From Dictyobacter kobayashii (lineage in GTDB: Bacteria > Chloroflexota > Ktedonobacteria > Ktedonobacterales > Ktedonobacteraceae), in assembly GCF_003967555.1 (NCBI RefSeq), contig NZ_BIFS01000001.1, positions 1,240,001-1,304,000 on the forward strand: DNA of 64,000 nucleotides. Direction: 5' to 3'. The notes below the pieces were generated by a model, which saw only the letters and a list, made by a program, of their open reading frames with translations, was not told where the DNA came from and did no database searches. The position numbers and the translations under genes were made by a program. Each line of letters starts with the position of its first letter. Positions within the stretch are counted from its first letter, which is position 1. Shown here in pieces: positions 37,800 through 46,715 of the stretch.

Positions 37800-39736
37800 T
37801 TATTTAGCCAATGTGCGATTTGGAATATTCAACTGCGCACGTACAACATCTTTAATATGTGCCGAGGAGAGTCCATAAAGCTCTTTCAAGATCGTCAGAG
37901 CTCCATGCTCTACGAATTTATCGGGCAGACCGATAACCCGTACATCAACCTCATTCAGTTTATGCTGCTCCAATAATTCAAGCACAGCACTACCGAATCC
38001 ACCAGCCACAACATGATCTTCAATCGTGATCAAGCGGCGTGTAGCTTTCGCCAGGCGCAAAATCATTTCTTCGTCCAGAGGTTTAGCCCAGCGTGCATTA
38101 ACAACTGCAACGTGGATACCTTCATCAGCTAATTCTTTAGCCGCCAGTTCAGCCTGCGATACGGTTGCACCATAAGCCAGCAAGACCGTCTCCTGGTGCT
38201 CGGCTGCTTCCAGGGTCTCGGGACTTAAAAGCTCTGCTTTGCCAACTTCCAGCATATGGAAGTCATCGGTCATAGTTACGCCCAGCCCTTTACCACGTGG
38301 ATAACGCAAGGCGACAGGACCATCCAGGTACACAGCGGTATAGAGCATATGGCGCAGCTCTTCTTCGTCCTTTGGCGCCATGACACGCATACCAGGAATC
38401 ATACGTGCGAATGCAATGTCAAACACGCCATGCTGCGTCTGACCGTCCTCACCAACTAAGCCAGCACGATCCATGGCAAAAACCACATGCAGATTTTGTA
38501 CTGCGATATCATGGATAATCTGGTCGATAGCACGCTGCATAAAAGTCGAGTAGATGGCAGCGACAGGCGTAAGACCACCAACAGCTAAGCCGCCAGCAAA
38601 GGTGATCGCATGCTGCTCCGCGATACCAACATCGAAGTAGCGCTCAGGAAAGCGCTGATGCAGTTTCTTCAGGCCAGTCCCCTCTTCCATTGCCGCGGTA
38701 ATACCAACCACCTTGGGATCTTTCTCAGCGATCGCTACCAGGGCATTGGCAAACACTTCAGTATACGAGGGGGATCGCCAGCATTTTTCTTAATAATACC
38801 AGTTGTATAATCGTAAGCACCAGGTCCATGCCATTTCGTGGCATCATCCTCGGCTACTTCCCAACCCTTGCCCTTCTTCGTTACCATCTGTACAATGATG
38901 GGCCCATCAACTTTTTTCACATTTTCGAATACGTCAAGCATAGTTTCAATGTCATGGCCATCAAAAGGACCAAAGAACTTGAAGCCCAATTCTTCAAAGA
39001 TGGCACCGCTCTTGCTATGCATCATAAACTGCTTGAAACTGGTTTCGGCACGCCCGGCAGCCTCACGGGCCTTATCACCAACCACAGGCAGGCGCTCAAT
39101 TGATCCTTTGGCCATGTCGCGTAAGCGCTGATAACTTGGAGAGGTCTGCATACGACGCACATTTCCCAGATATTGAGAGATAGCCCCAACGTTATCAGAA
39201 ATGGATTTATCATTGTCATTGAGCACGATAATTAAATTTTTCTTCAGGCTACCAGCATTATTGATTGCCTCTAAGGCCATACCGCCCGTCAACGACCCAT
39301 CCCCAATGATCGCGATAACCTTATGATCTTCACCCTGCAAGTCACGGGCCGCAGCCATACCAAGAGCAGCGGAGATCGATGTACTTGCATGGCTCGCACC
39401 AAAGGCATCAAAGTTACTCTCATCTCGACGGAGATAGCCAGAAAGCCCTCCAAACTGACGAATAGTATGGAAGCGCTCACGACGACCCGTCAGCAACTTA
39501 TGGACATAAGCCTGGTGTCCGATATCCCAGACGAGCAGATCATTCGGCGTGTCGAAAACATAGTGAAGTGCCATTGTTAATTCAACAACACCCAGATTGG
39601 GAGCCAGGTGCCCACCTCGTACAGACACTTTCTCGATGATCTCGCGCCGAATCTCTTTTGCCAGAAGCTCCATCTGTGGAACTGACAGGGCACGCAGTTG
39701 CTCTGGGCCATTAATCGTCTCTAGAATGCTTGTCAA
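37800..39736 (-). CDS. dxs: 1-deoxy-D-xylulose-5-phosphate synthase, frameshifted
   Basis: 645-residue thiamine-diphosphate enzyme after repair. It condenses pyruvate and glyceraldehyde 3-phosphate, the first step of the MEP pathway. The N-terminal domain has RGGHLAPNLGVVELTMAL, WDIGHQAYVHKLLTGR and the ThDP motif GDGSLTGGMALEAINNAG; the second domain has EQHAITFAGGLA, the third GGFGSAVLELL. One C is missing in the plus-strand G run 38769-38773, where NAGDPPSYTEVFANAL is expected. The start is a TTG at 39736, a few bases behind GGAGG; in-frame ATGs further up lack a ribosome binding site. A probable sequence error, since it is essential with dxr and ispG. Confidence 0.93.
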
Positions 39737-40153
39737 TGGTTTCCTCCAAATTACTAGGCACCGGCTCCCCTTTGTGTACATCGGCAACAAGCGACCAGTA
39801 AATATTCCAATCGAAGTGGTTAAAACCACTATAATGAAGATGCATAAAAGTTAGATAAAGGGTGTATTATCAAGTACCATTCACAATATTATAGATAGGT
39901 TCTTAGACACTGGCAAACGCTTCAGTCCAAAAAAATCATGCACCTGAGGTCTTGACAGGCATTGAGTCAGCCTGTGGAGCGGATTCAATGCCCATTCAAG
40001 GTCCCTTGACAGCCTCTCCCTTTATTCTTATTATGGACCCATATGGTACCACTCACAGTTTGGAAGCAGACATTTCTAGACTGCGTTATGTCTTGAAACA
40101 AAAAGGAAGGTAGGAGCGGTCCCTATTCTTAGGGGAGAGGAACCGCGGATCTT
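39737..40153. other. intergenic region between dxs and an acidic protein gene
   Basis: About 415 bp between divergent genes, with no supported frame and no recognised riboswitch. Promoters for both genes are expected but were not assigned. Confidence 0.45.
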
Positions 40154-40665
40154 ATGACAAGAAAAGATAGCGAAAAAGACTCGGAGAGACCACATTACTA
40201 TTCCCAGTTCTGGCTCGATGTAGCTGCGGGTCGCCACGTGATTGGTGCCCCAAACCTGAAGATGGTGAGGCTGCCGAACCAGAGACTCTCGAACCAGCTC
40301 CACAGCGCCGGGGCCGCTTCAACGATAATAGCGATGGATTGGGCGAGAGAATCGTTCATCCCGCTGCGGAGCCAGCTCGTTCCGCACAAGTTATTGAACC
40401 TGAGACAGATGACTTCAACCTGGGCACCACTGACCAGGAAGAGGAGTTTGGCTTTCAAGAAGATCAGGTAGAAGAAGCTGACGTCCCCGATATGGATCTG
40501 GCCTCTGATGATGAGGAGGAAGAGGAGTTCTTTGAGGAGGAAGAGGAAGAAGAGGAAGACGATGATATGAACTGGGGTCGCGGCCGTAAAAAGCCAAAAC
40601 CTACACGCGCAACCAAGCCAGCAGTCAAAAAACCTGGTAAGCGTGATACACGACGCCCATATTAA
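40154..40665 (+). CDS. unknown charged protein, acidic middle and basic tail, frameshifted
   Basis: I do not recognise this 170-residue protein. One C is missing in the run 40248-40251; with it restored the N-terminal segment (RPHYYSQFWLDVAAGRHVIG) joins the rest via APKPEDGEAAEPETLEPAPQ. The middle is strongly acidic, with more than twenty Asp/Glu between about residues 105 and 142, including runs of Glu. The tail is basic (GRGRKKPKPTRATKPAVKK and KRDTRRPY). No membrane segment or signal is seen, so it should be cytoplasmic and largely disordered. A terminator follows. It could bind nucleic acid or a ribosomal complex, but nothing shows this. Confidence 0.75.
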
Positions 40666-40690
40666 TCATTGTAGCTCTTCAATAAAAGTC

Positions 40691-40720
40691 AAGCGGCCGC
40701 AATTTTTGCGGTCGCTTTTC
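40691..40720 (+). terminator. intrinsic terminator
   Basis: AAGCGGCCGCAA pairs with TTGCGGTCGCTT (one mismatch-tolerant pair) followed by TTTC. It closes the charged-protein transcript, before the converging gdhA gene. Confidence 0.75.
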
Positions 40721-40762
40721 ATTACGTATAGGCTTCAGACAAGTACACATACAGATAGAAAA

Positions 40763-42010
40763 TTACGGATAAATTCCCCGCACCTGGGTGGCCTCGGCTA
40801 CACGCGAGATAGCCAGCATATTCGCCCCCAATCGTAGATCACAGCTATAATGTTCAGCTTTATCTGCCACAGCATCAAAGGCTTTATTCATGATACCTTC
40901 TAGACGATGAATGATCTCTTCAGCATCCCAAAAAAAACTCTGAAGATCCTGTACCCATTCAAAGTAACTGACGGTAACCCCACCAGCATTGGCCAGAATA
41001 TCAGGAATGACCAGACAACCTTTATTGAAAAGAATGATATCCGCGGCCGGTGTAGTAGGTCCATTGGCCGCTTCAGCCACAATACGAGCCTGAATACGCT
41101 CGGCGTTCTGGTCAGTAATCACACCTTCGGTAGCCGCCGGAATCAAAACGTCGCAGGGTACTTCAAGCACGTCCGCCACCCCTATACGCTGTCCACGTGG
41201 ATAGGTTGCCACCGTGCCGTGTTCCAACTTGTAGCGCTGCACGGCCGCCGGGTCCAGACCATCTTCATTGTACAGACCACCGGTGGTGTCGCTAACGGCG
41301 ACGATCTTACAACCTTCGTTATAGAATAGACGCGCGGCGATACTGCCCGCATTCCCAAACCCTTGCAGGCTTACCCTGGCTCCTTTCAGAGACAGGCCAA
41401 TACGCTGGGCGGCACGGCGGGTGGTAAAGAGCACGCCAGTAGCGGTGGCATCATTGCGGCCTTCGCTGCCACCAATGGAGAGAGGTTTGCCAGTGACAAC
41501 GGCGGGCACAGAAAAGCCCGAGTGCATAGAATAGGTATCCATCATCCAGGCCATGACCTGGGAGTTGGTATTGACATCTGGAGCGGGAATATCGCTATGG
41601 GGACCAATCACAATGGAAATCTCAGTGGTAAAGCGACGTGTCAGGCGCTCCAGTTCACTGGCGGTCATGTTCTTGGGATCACAGATGACGCCTCCTTTGG
41701 CGCCTCCATAGGGGATTCCCACTACCGCACATTTCCAGGTCATCCACATGGCAAGGGCTTTGACTTCATCCAAAGTAACATCGGGGCTATAACGAATGCC
41801 GCCTTTGGCCGGGCCCCGATTCACATTGTGTTGGACGCGATAGCCTGTTATCGTTTTGATACGCCCATCATCCAGGCGCACTGGAAAATTAACCGTAAGC
41901 TCGCGCTTTGGCTTGCGCAAAATCTCACGCATATCTTCCGAAAGACCCAGTCTATCGGCGGCCAACTCAAATTGCTCGATAGCCATCTCGTAAGGATTAA
42001 ACTGTTGCAT
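40763..42010 (-). CDS. gdhA: Glu/Leu/Phe/Val dehydrogenase (glutamate dehydrogenase)
   Basis: 415-residue NAD(P)-dependent amino-acid dehydrogenase. Catalytic motifs are GPAKGGIRYSPDV, YGGAKGGVICDP with the active lysine, and SQVMAWMMDTYS. The Rossmann domain starts VSLQGFGNAGSIAARLF. CDVLIPAATEGVIT and VAEAANGPTTPAAD close the cofactor site. It converts glutamate to 2-oxoglutarate and ammonia or the reverse. ATG 42010 is chosen because AGGAGAG lies right before it; the upstream start has none. It follows gatB by 81 bp on the same strand. Confidence 0.93.
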   Translation of the reverse strand: MQQFNPYEMAIEQFELAADRLGLSEDMREILRKPKRELTVNFPVRLDDGRIKTITGYRVQHNVNRGPAKGGIRYSPDVTLDEVKALAMWMTWKCAVVGIPYGGAKGGVICDPKNMTASELERLTRRFTTEISIVIGPHSDIPAPDVNTNSQVMAWMMDTYSMHSGFSVPAVVTGKPLSIGGSEGRNDATATGVLFTTRRAAQRIGLSLKGARVSLQGFGNAGSIAARLFYNEGCKIVAVSDTTGGLYNEDGLDPAAVQRYKLEHGTVATYPRGQRIGVADVLEVPCDVLIPAATEGVITDQNAERIQARIVAEAANGPTTPAADIILFNKGCLVIPDILANAGGVTVSYFEWVQDLQSFFWDAEEIIHRLEGIMNKAFDAVADKAEHYSCDLRLGANMLAISRVAEATQVRGIYP

Positions 42011-42091
42011 GATCTCTCCTTTGATGCCAAACATCTTTGTTCTGGCTTAACTGTCATGCTTCCCTGTCCATACTGGCGCGCGCAGGGGAAT

Positions 42092-43579
42092 TTACCCCTG
42101 CGTCTCTTCCAATTTCTTCTGTAAAAGTGGTCGGACAACGTCAATTTTGGCCTGGCCACGGGTCTGCTTCATTACCTGGCCAATCAAACTTTGAATGGCG
42201 TTGAGCTTGCCGTTGCGATAATCATTCACCGCCTTCTCGTTCCTGGCGATTACTTCTTCAATGATACGCTCCAGCGTGCTCAGATCGCTGATAGGAGGTT
42301 TGATACCTTTACGCTCTACAATGGCCTCAGGCATTTCACCCGTTGCAAAAGCCTCATCCAGGACCTCTTTGGCTTGCTTGCCAGTAATACGTTCTCGATC
42401 AAGCAGGTCCAGGAGGTTGGCGAGCGCCGCAGGTTTCAGAGGGGAATCCTGCACCCCAATACTATTAGCTTTCAGCAGGCGAACGACCTCACTCAGGACC
42501 CAGTTGCTGGCAGCCTTGGCACGGACCAGGCGATCTTTGACGGGCGATGCAGCCACGACTTGCTCAAAGTAATCACCAAGTGTCTTGTCTTCCGTCAACA
42601 CATTAGCGTCTTGCGCAGAGAGACCATATTCTTTCTGATAACGGGCGCGGCGCTCGTCAGGCAACTCAGATAATTGCCTACGAATCTCTTCAACCGAAGC
42701 ACGATTAATGATCAAAGGCGGCAAATCTGGCTCGGGAAAGTAACGATAATCATCAGCTTTCTCTTTGACGCGCTGGGTCACTGTAATACCTTTGGTCTCA
42801 ATCCAACCACGAGTCTCCTGTCGGATCGTACCGCCATTGCGCAGCACTTCAATCTGGCGTCGAGCCTCATATTCCAGGGCACGCTCTACAGAACGAAAAC
42901 TATTCATATTTTTAATCTCGGTCTTCACACCCAGTTTCTGCTGGCCGCGAGGACGAACCGAGACGTTGGCGTCACAGCGTAAACTTCCCTCTTCCATGCG
43001 TCCGGAAGATACGCCGATATAGATCAGTATTTCACGCAACTTCTGCATATAGAGACGCGCTTCCTCAGGGGAACGCATATCTGGCTCACTCACAATCTCC
43101 ATCAACGGGGTACCAGCACGGTTAACATCGATCAACGTATAACCGGGGCGGTGCAGTGAGCGGGCTGTGTCCTCTTCCAGGTGCACACGGGTAATCCCGA
43201 TGCGGCGCTCCTGTCCATTGTGCTCAATCACTAGATAGCCATCACTACTAAGTGGGATATCATATTGCGAAATCTGATATCCTTTCATCAAATCAGGATA
43301 GTGATAACTCTTGCGGTCAAATTTAGAATATTCTGGAATAGAACAATTCAAGGCCAGTGCGGTCATGATGGTATATTGGACCGCTTTCTGATTAATGACC
43401 GGTAGCACGCCTGGCATTCCCATACAGACCGGGCACACATGGGTATTTGGAGCAGCATTCGCATAATTGGTACTGCAGGAGCAGAACATTTTGCTCCTGG
43501 TCAGCAATTGCGAGTGCACTTCAAGTCCGATAACGACCTCATAATCTGTATCGATCGGAGTATCTGCAGTTGTCGTCAT
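42092..43579 (-). CDS. gatB: Asp-tRNA(Asn)/Glu-tRNA(Gln) amidotransferase subunit B
   Basis: 495-residue GatB. It phosphorylates the mischarged aminoacyl-tRNA and transfers ammonia. Motifs are YEVVIGLEVHSQLLTRSKMFC, THVCPVCMGMPGVLPVIN, DLMKGYQISQYD, HLEEDTARS and DVNRAGTPLMEIVSEPD. The C-terminal YqeY-like helical domain ends IQSLIGQVMKQTRGQA. Zinc-site cysteines (CSC, CPVC) are present. gatA and gatC are not in the window, so the subunits are not encoded together here. Confidence 0.96.
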   Translation of the reverse strand: MTTTADTPIDTDYEVVIGLEVHSQLLTRSKMFCSCSTNYANAAPNTHVCPVCMGMPGVLPVINQKAVQYTIMTALALNCSIPEYSKFDRKSYHYPDLMKGYQISQYDIPLSSDGYLVIEHNGQERRIGITRVHLEEDTARSLHRPGYTLIDVNRAGTPLMEIVSEPDMRSPEEARLYMQKLREILIYIGVSSGRMEEGSLRCDANVSVRPRGQQKLGVKTEIKNMNSFRSVERALEYEARRQIEVLRNGGTIRQETRGWIETKGITVTQRVKEKADDYRYFPEPDLPPLIINRASVEEIRRQLSELPDERRARYQKEYGLSAQDANVLTEDKTLGDYFEQVVAASPVKDRLVRAKAASNWVLSEVVRLLKANSIGVQDSPLKPAALANLLDLLDRERITGKQAKEVLDEAFATGEMPEAIVERKGIKPPISDLSTLERIIEEVIARNEKAVNDYRNGKLNAIQSLIGQVMKQTRGQAKIDVVRPLLQKKLEETQG

Positions 43580-44039
43580 GTGCGTATTCTCACTCTATTC
43601 TATCGTGTAACTATATCTACAGCAAAGCAGCCTCATTTTGTCGTAAGTCTAGTCCTTTCTGTTTCTTTCGTCAATGGTAAAGCACAACCACTCTTGTTGC
43701 GTTCGAAAAACTAGACTCATCGCCATTTATTTTAGCACAGTGCTCCCATACGATAGCGTGGGGTAGATATGGGCGCATATTCTCACAGAAATCGAAGAAA
43801 GTAGTAAATATTGGCTAATGCGGTCGAGCTAATTTCTTAAGTATATACGTTTGCTCATAGTGATGATCATTCAACTCTCTGATGATAAATTATAGAGAAG
43901 ACCACTGATCCAGGAAGATACTTCTGGCACTCCAGGATATCTTTTAGCTAATATATAAAAGGTGATTACCAGGAGAAGCGACAGTATCGGGCCCCTCACA
44001 AGGCCACAATAAAACTGATGGCCAAGCACAAAAACGCTG
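43580..44039. other. intergenic region upstream of the MglA-like gene
   Basis: About 460 bp with no convincing gene. It should hold the gatB promoter on the minus strand; I could not assign it. Confidence 0.45.
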
Positions 44040-44068
44040 TTGCAGCCAATCTGAGAATAATGTATACT
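44040..44068 (+). promoter_or_regulatory. promoter of the MglA-like GTPase gene
   Basis: TTGCAG (44040-44045) and TATACT (44063-44068) are 17 bp apart. The predicted start leaves a leader of about 80 bases before the ATG at 44155. Confidence 0.5.
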
Positions 44069-44154
44069 GTCCCAGGAAAGAAGTAGCATAGTTTACAACT
44101 TACAGGCGTGCAGGTAGCCGCGCGCATAAGAGAGCGGGCAGGAGAGCGTTACGT

Positions 44155-44739
44155 ATGTCTCTAATTAATATGGCGAAGCGCGAGATTAATTGTAAAATCG
44201 TCTATTATGGAATTGGTCTTTGCGGCAAGACAACAAATTTACACTATATACACCAGGCAGTAAATCCTCATGATGTAGGAGAGATGGTTTCAATTGATAC
44301 TGAAACAGAGCGTACTTTATACTTCGATCTGCTGCCATTAGAGTTAGGAAAAGTTCACGGCTTTAATATTCGTTTTCAACTCTATACTGTTCCTGGTCAG
44401 ATCCTTTATCAACAAACACGTATTTCAGTGCTCAAAGGAGCCGATTGCGTGATCTTTGTGGCCGATTCGCAGGCCAGCAAACTACAAGAAAATATTGAAT
44501 GCTGGAATGAGCTGCAAGAGCAACTTCGCCGCATGAATAAAGATACAGCAAACTTCCCTCTGGTTATGCAATGGAATAAGCGCGACCTGCAGGATACATT
44601 GCCGGTGTCTGTGTTAGAAAAATACTTAAACCCATATCGTGTACCTAGCTTTGAAGCAGTTGCAGTAACTGGCAAGGGTGTCATTGAAAGCTTGCGGGTA
44701 GGTATCAATTCTACTCTGCGCAAACTTGAACGCATCTAG
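44155..44739 (+). CDS. MglA-like small Ras-superfamily GTPase
   Basis: 194-residue GTPase. The P-loop is GIGLCGKTT (residues 19-27), the G3 motif TVPGQ (78-82) has the proline typical of bacterial MglA proteins where Ras has D-T-A-G, and NKRD (141-144) is G4. MglA proteins set cell polarity or control motility and envelope machinery with the GAP partner MglB (roadblock/LC7). No MglB or other roadblock gene is seen nearby. Two NarL-type regulators lie in the area. A terminator follows at once, so it is a single-gene transcript. Confidence 0.9.
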   Translation: MSLINMAKREINCKIVYYGIGLCGKTTNLHYIHQAVNPHDVGEMVSIDTETERTLYFDLLPLELGKVHGFNIRFQLYTVPGQILYQQTRISVLKGADCVIFVADSQASKLQENIECWNELQEQLRRMNKDTANFPLVMQWNKRDLQDTLPVSVLEKYLNPYRVPSFEAVAVTGKGVIESLRVGINSTLRKLERI

Positions 44740-44759
44740 ATTTATTCTTTTCAGTACAG

Positions 44760-44785
44760 GCGCTCCCCAGGGAGCGCTTTTTTAT
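44760..44785 (+). terminator. intrinsic terminator
   Basis: GCGCTCC pairs with GGAGCGC around CCAG-type bases and is followed by TTTTTTAT, right after the MglA-like gene. Confidence 0.9.
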
Positions 44786-45126
44786 TTTGCCGTCCGCAGC
44801 TATTGAATATAACAATCCTATTGCTTGAAATGCAAGATACGCGGGACTTGACACAATCTAATACAATCAAAGTACACCTGAAAGTACTAAAAGAAGTTCG
44901 ACGCTACGGGTAGAAACTCCTAGATAGGCCCATAAAATGGCTTGCCATCTTATAGACGCTTACAACATTAATGTGTATAATGGGCAAAGTCAAAAGGTCT
45001 ACCGGTCCCTTGATGTTGGCAAGGGGCGTCCACTTCTTATCTTGGGAGTTCAATTAGACAGAAAAGAGTGCAGGCAGTGCCGCATGGGCCTTTGCGCTGT
45101 CCGCTTCTCTTCTATGAAGGGATTAC
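44786..45126. other. intergenic region upstream of a response regulator
   Basis: About 340 bp. A perfect TTGACA lies at 44848-44853 but the -10 region at the right distance is poor. No gene is supported. Confidence 0.4.
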
Positions 45127-45815
45127 ATGGAAACGATACGTGTCATCATTATTGATGAGCAGCCACTCTTCCGCGAAGGTATTCGCGCTACCTTGCAACG
45201 AATGGGGGATTGCGAAATTGTTGGAGAGTCGACGGATGCAGCTGATGTACTCGAAATAGCTCGTACGTGCAACCCCGATGTAGCCCTCATCGATGCTGGA
45301 CTGACGGCCTCTGATCCGCTAGAAATTGCACGCCAGATGCGCCATTCTTACCGCGCCTGGCCATTATTGTTCTCACTCCATCAGAGGATGAAGAGCGCTT
45401 ATTTCAGTCTATTAAGGTCGGTGCCGCCGCCTATACTACGCGCAATATTACCGCTGATGAATTAATGGATACCGTGCGTAAAGTGAGCCACGGCGAATAT
45501 CTCATTCGCGATGATGTCCTTGCTAAACCACAACTTGCTAGCCGCGTCCTGAAATCTTTCCGTGAATTGACTGTCGAGGAAGAAGAGAGCGAACAGAAGG
45601 ATGTCTATTCCCCACTTTCCAGCCGAGAAGTTGAAATTCTGGATTATATTGCACGAGGCAATAGCAACAAAGAGATCGCCAAATCACTAAAAATTAGTGA
45701 CCAGACGGTGAAAAATCATATCACATCCATTCTGAAAAAATTATCGGTAAATGACCGTACCGCTGCCGTTGTACATGCTTTGCGCCATGGCTGGATTAAG
45801 ATGCACGAGGAGTAG
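45127..45815 (+). CDS. NarL/FixJ-family response regulator, frameshifted
   Basis: 229-residue regulator after repair. The receiver domain begins IRVIIIDEQPLFREGIRATL and has the phospho-acceptor Asp in VALIDAGL. One C is missing in the run 45356-45357, restoring YRALAIIVLTPSEDEE. The LuxR-type DNA-binding domain reads LSSREVEILDYIARGNSNKEIAKSLKISDQTVKNHITSILKKL. It resembles the regulator at 35.5 kb in layout but not closely in sequence. No kinase is adjacent. Confidence 0.9.
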
Positions 45816-45940
45816 AGATAGTATGTTTCATTCGATACCCTCTATTCAGGATGTCATTCATTACCAGGCGAGCATGACCAGACAAGCCGTCGAAGAAAAG
45901 TAGACGCGAGGGCAAGCGGTAATACCCTTAGAAAAACGCA

Positions 45941-45991
45941 AAAACTGGCACAACAAGGACACACTTAAGTCATGTTTAGTGCCAGCTTTTT
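45941..45991. terminator. bidirectional terminator-like hairpin
   Basis: AAAAACTGGCAC...GTGCCAGCTTTTT: a 7-bp stem with A and T tracts on the two sides, between the converging regulator gene and the membrane protein gene. Confidence 0.65.
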
Positions 45992-46513
45992 ATGCCCACA
46001 CCCTCAGCTCTATCTTACCCGTCTGCGCATTGACAAAAAGATAGAGATCCTGGGCTGGCTGGGTGCTAAGGGCAACGTTGGTTGGAGGTTGGGGTACCTT
46101 CTGAAACCAGATCAGCCAGACGGGCAGATTGGTAAGCATAGCGGCATTCTGGTTATGCGCAATAAACGGGGTATAAGAAATAGATACATAATAGGCATTG
46201 ATTTTTTGCGCGCTAGCCGCTGCATCGGGCTCAGCCTGGCCCGCTAGCTGTAGAGCCTGGATTTGACTGATGGCTGCAGGTTTGCCGGGGGGCTCAGCAT
46301 AATTCCAGCTGAGGTAAGAGGGGTGGATTGCTCAAGCGCGGCTGGCAAAGGCGAAGTGGTAACCGCAGGTATCGACCACTGAGAATTAATCGGCACCCCG
46401 CCCGCATGAAAAAATAGGAGCCAGAGCAACCAGAACAGACCAGCGCCCAATAGCAAGCCACCAATAAACCTGCCTCGTCCTTCTAAACGTACAGGAACAG
46501 GCTTCCTGATCAC
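45990..46513 (-). CDS. membrane-anchored protein of unknown function, frameshifted
   Basis: 174 residues after repair; I do not recognise the family. A basic N-terminus (VPVRLEGRGRF) precedes one hydrophobic helix (FIGGLLLGAGLFWLLWLLFF), then a Pro/Ser-rich linker and a soluble domain facing outward. One C is missing in the plus-strand G run 46287-46292; the corrected domain reads AAISQIQALQLAGQAEPD, NAYYVSISYTPFIAHNQNAA, LPVWLIWF and ends DLYLFVNAQTGKIELRVWA. The end resembles a PepSY-like strand (V-N-A-x-T-G-x-I). It is divergent from glgP. Confidence 0.7.
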
Positions 46514-46589
46514 GCTATACTCCTCCTTCTAAAGGACTCCAGTTCTCATCAGTATATGTCAAATTGTGGCGAAAAACAACAAAGCAACG

Positions 46590-46618
46590 TTGCTCGGGTT
46601 TCCGAAAAAAGATATACT
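46590..46618 (+). promoter_or_regulatory. possible glgP promoter
   Basis: TTGCTC (46590-46595) and TATACT (46613-46618) are 17 bp apart, about 100 bp before the glgP start. Confidence 0.4.
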
Positions 46619-46715
46619 GATACTAGGAAAATACCCTCTGATGTAAACAATTCTGACTGGTAGTACAAAAAAATAATACTACAAGCATAGAAGATACGAA
46701 AGGAAATACAAACGA

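Noticed and set aside
43871..44089. Minus-strand 72-codon frame with a hydrophobic middle
   Set aside because: No ribosome binding site, overlaps the MglA promoter, and no recognisable family.
44848..44876. Promoter with TTGACA at 44848 for the regulator at 45127
   Set aside because: The sequence 17 bp downstream (AGTACA) is a poor -10, and other spacings are too short.
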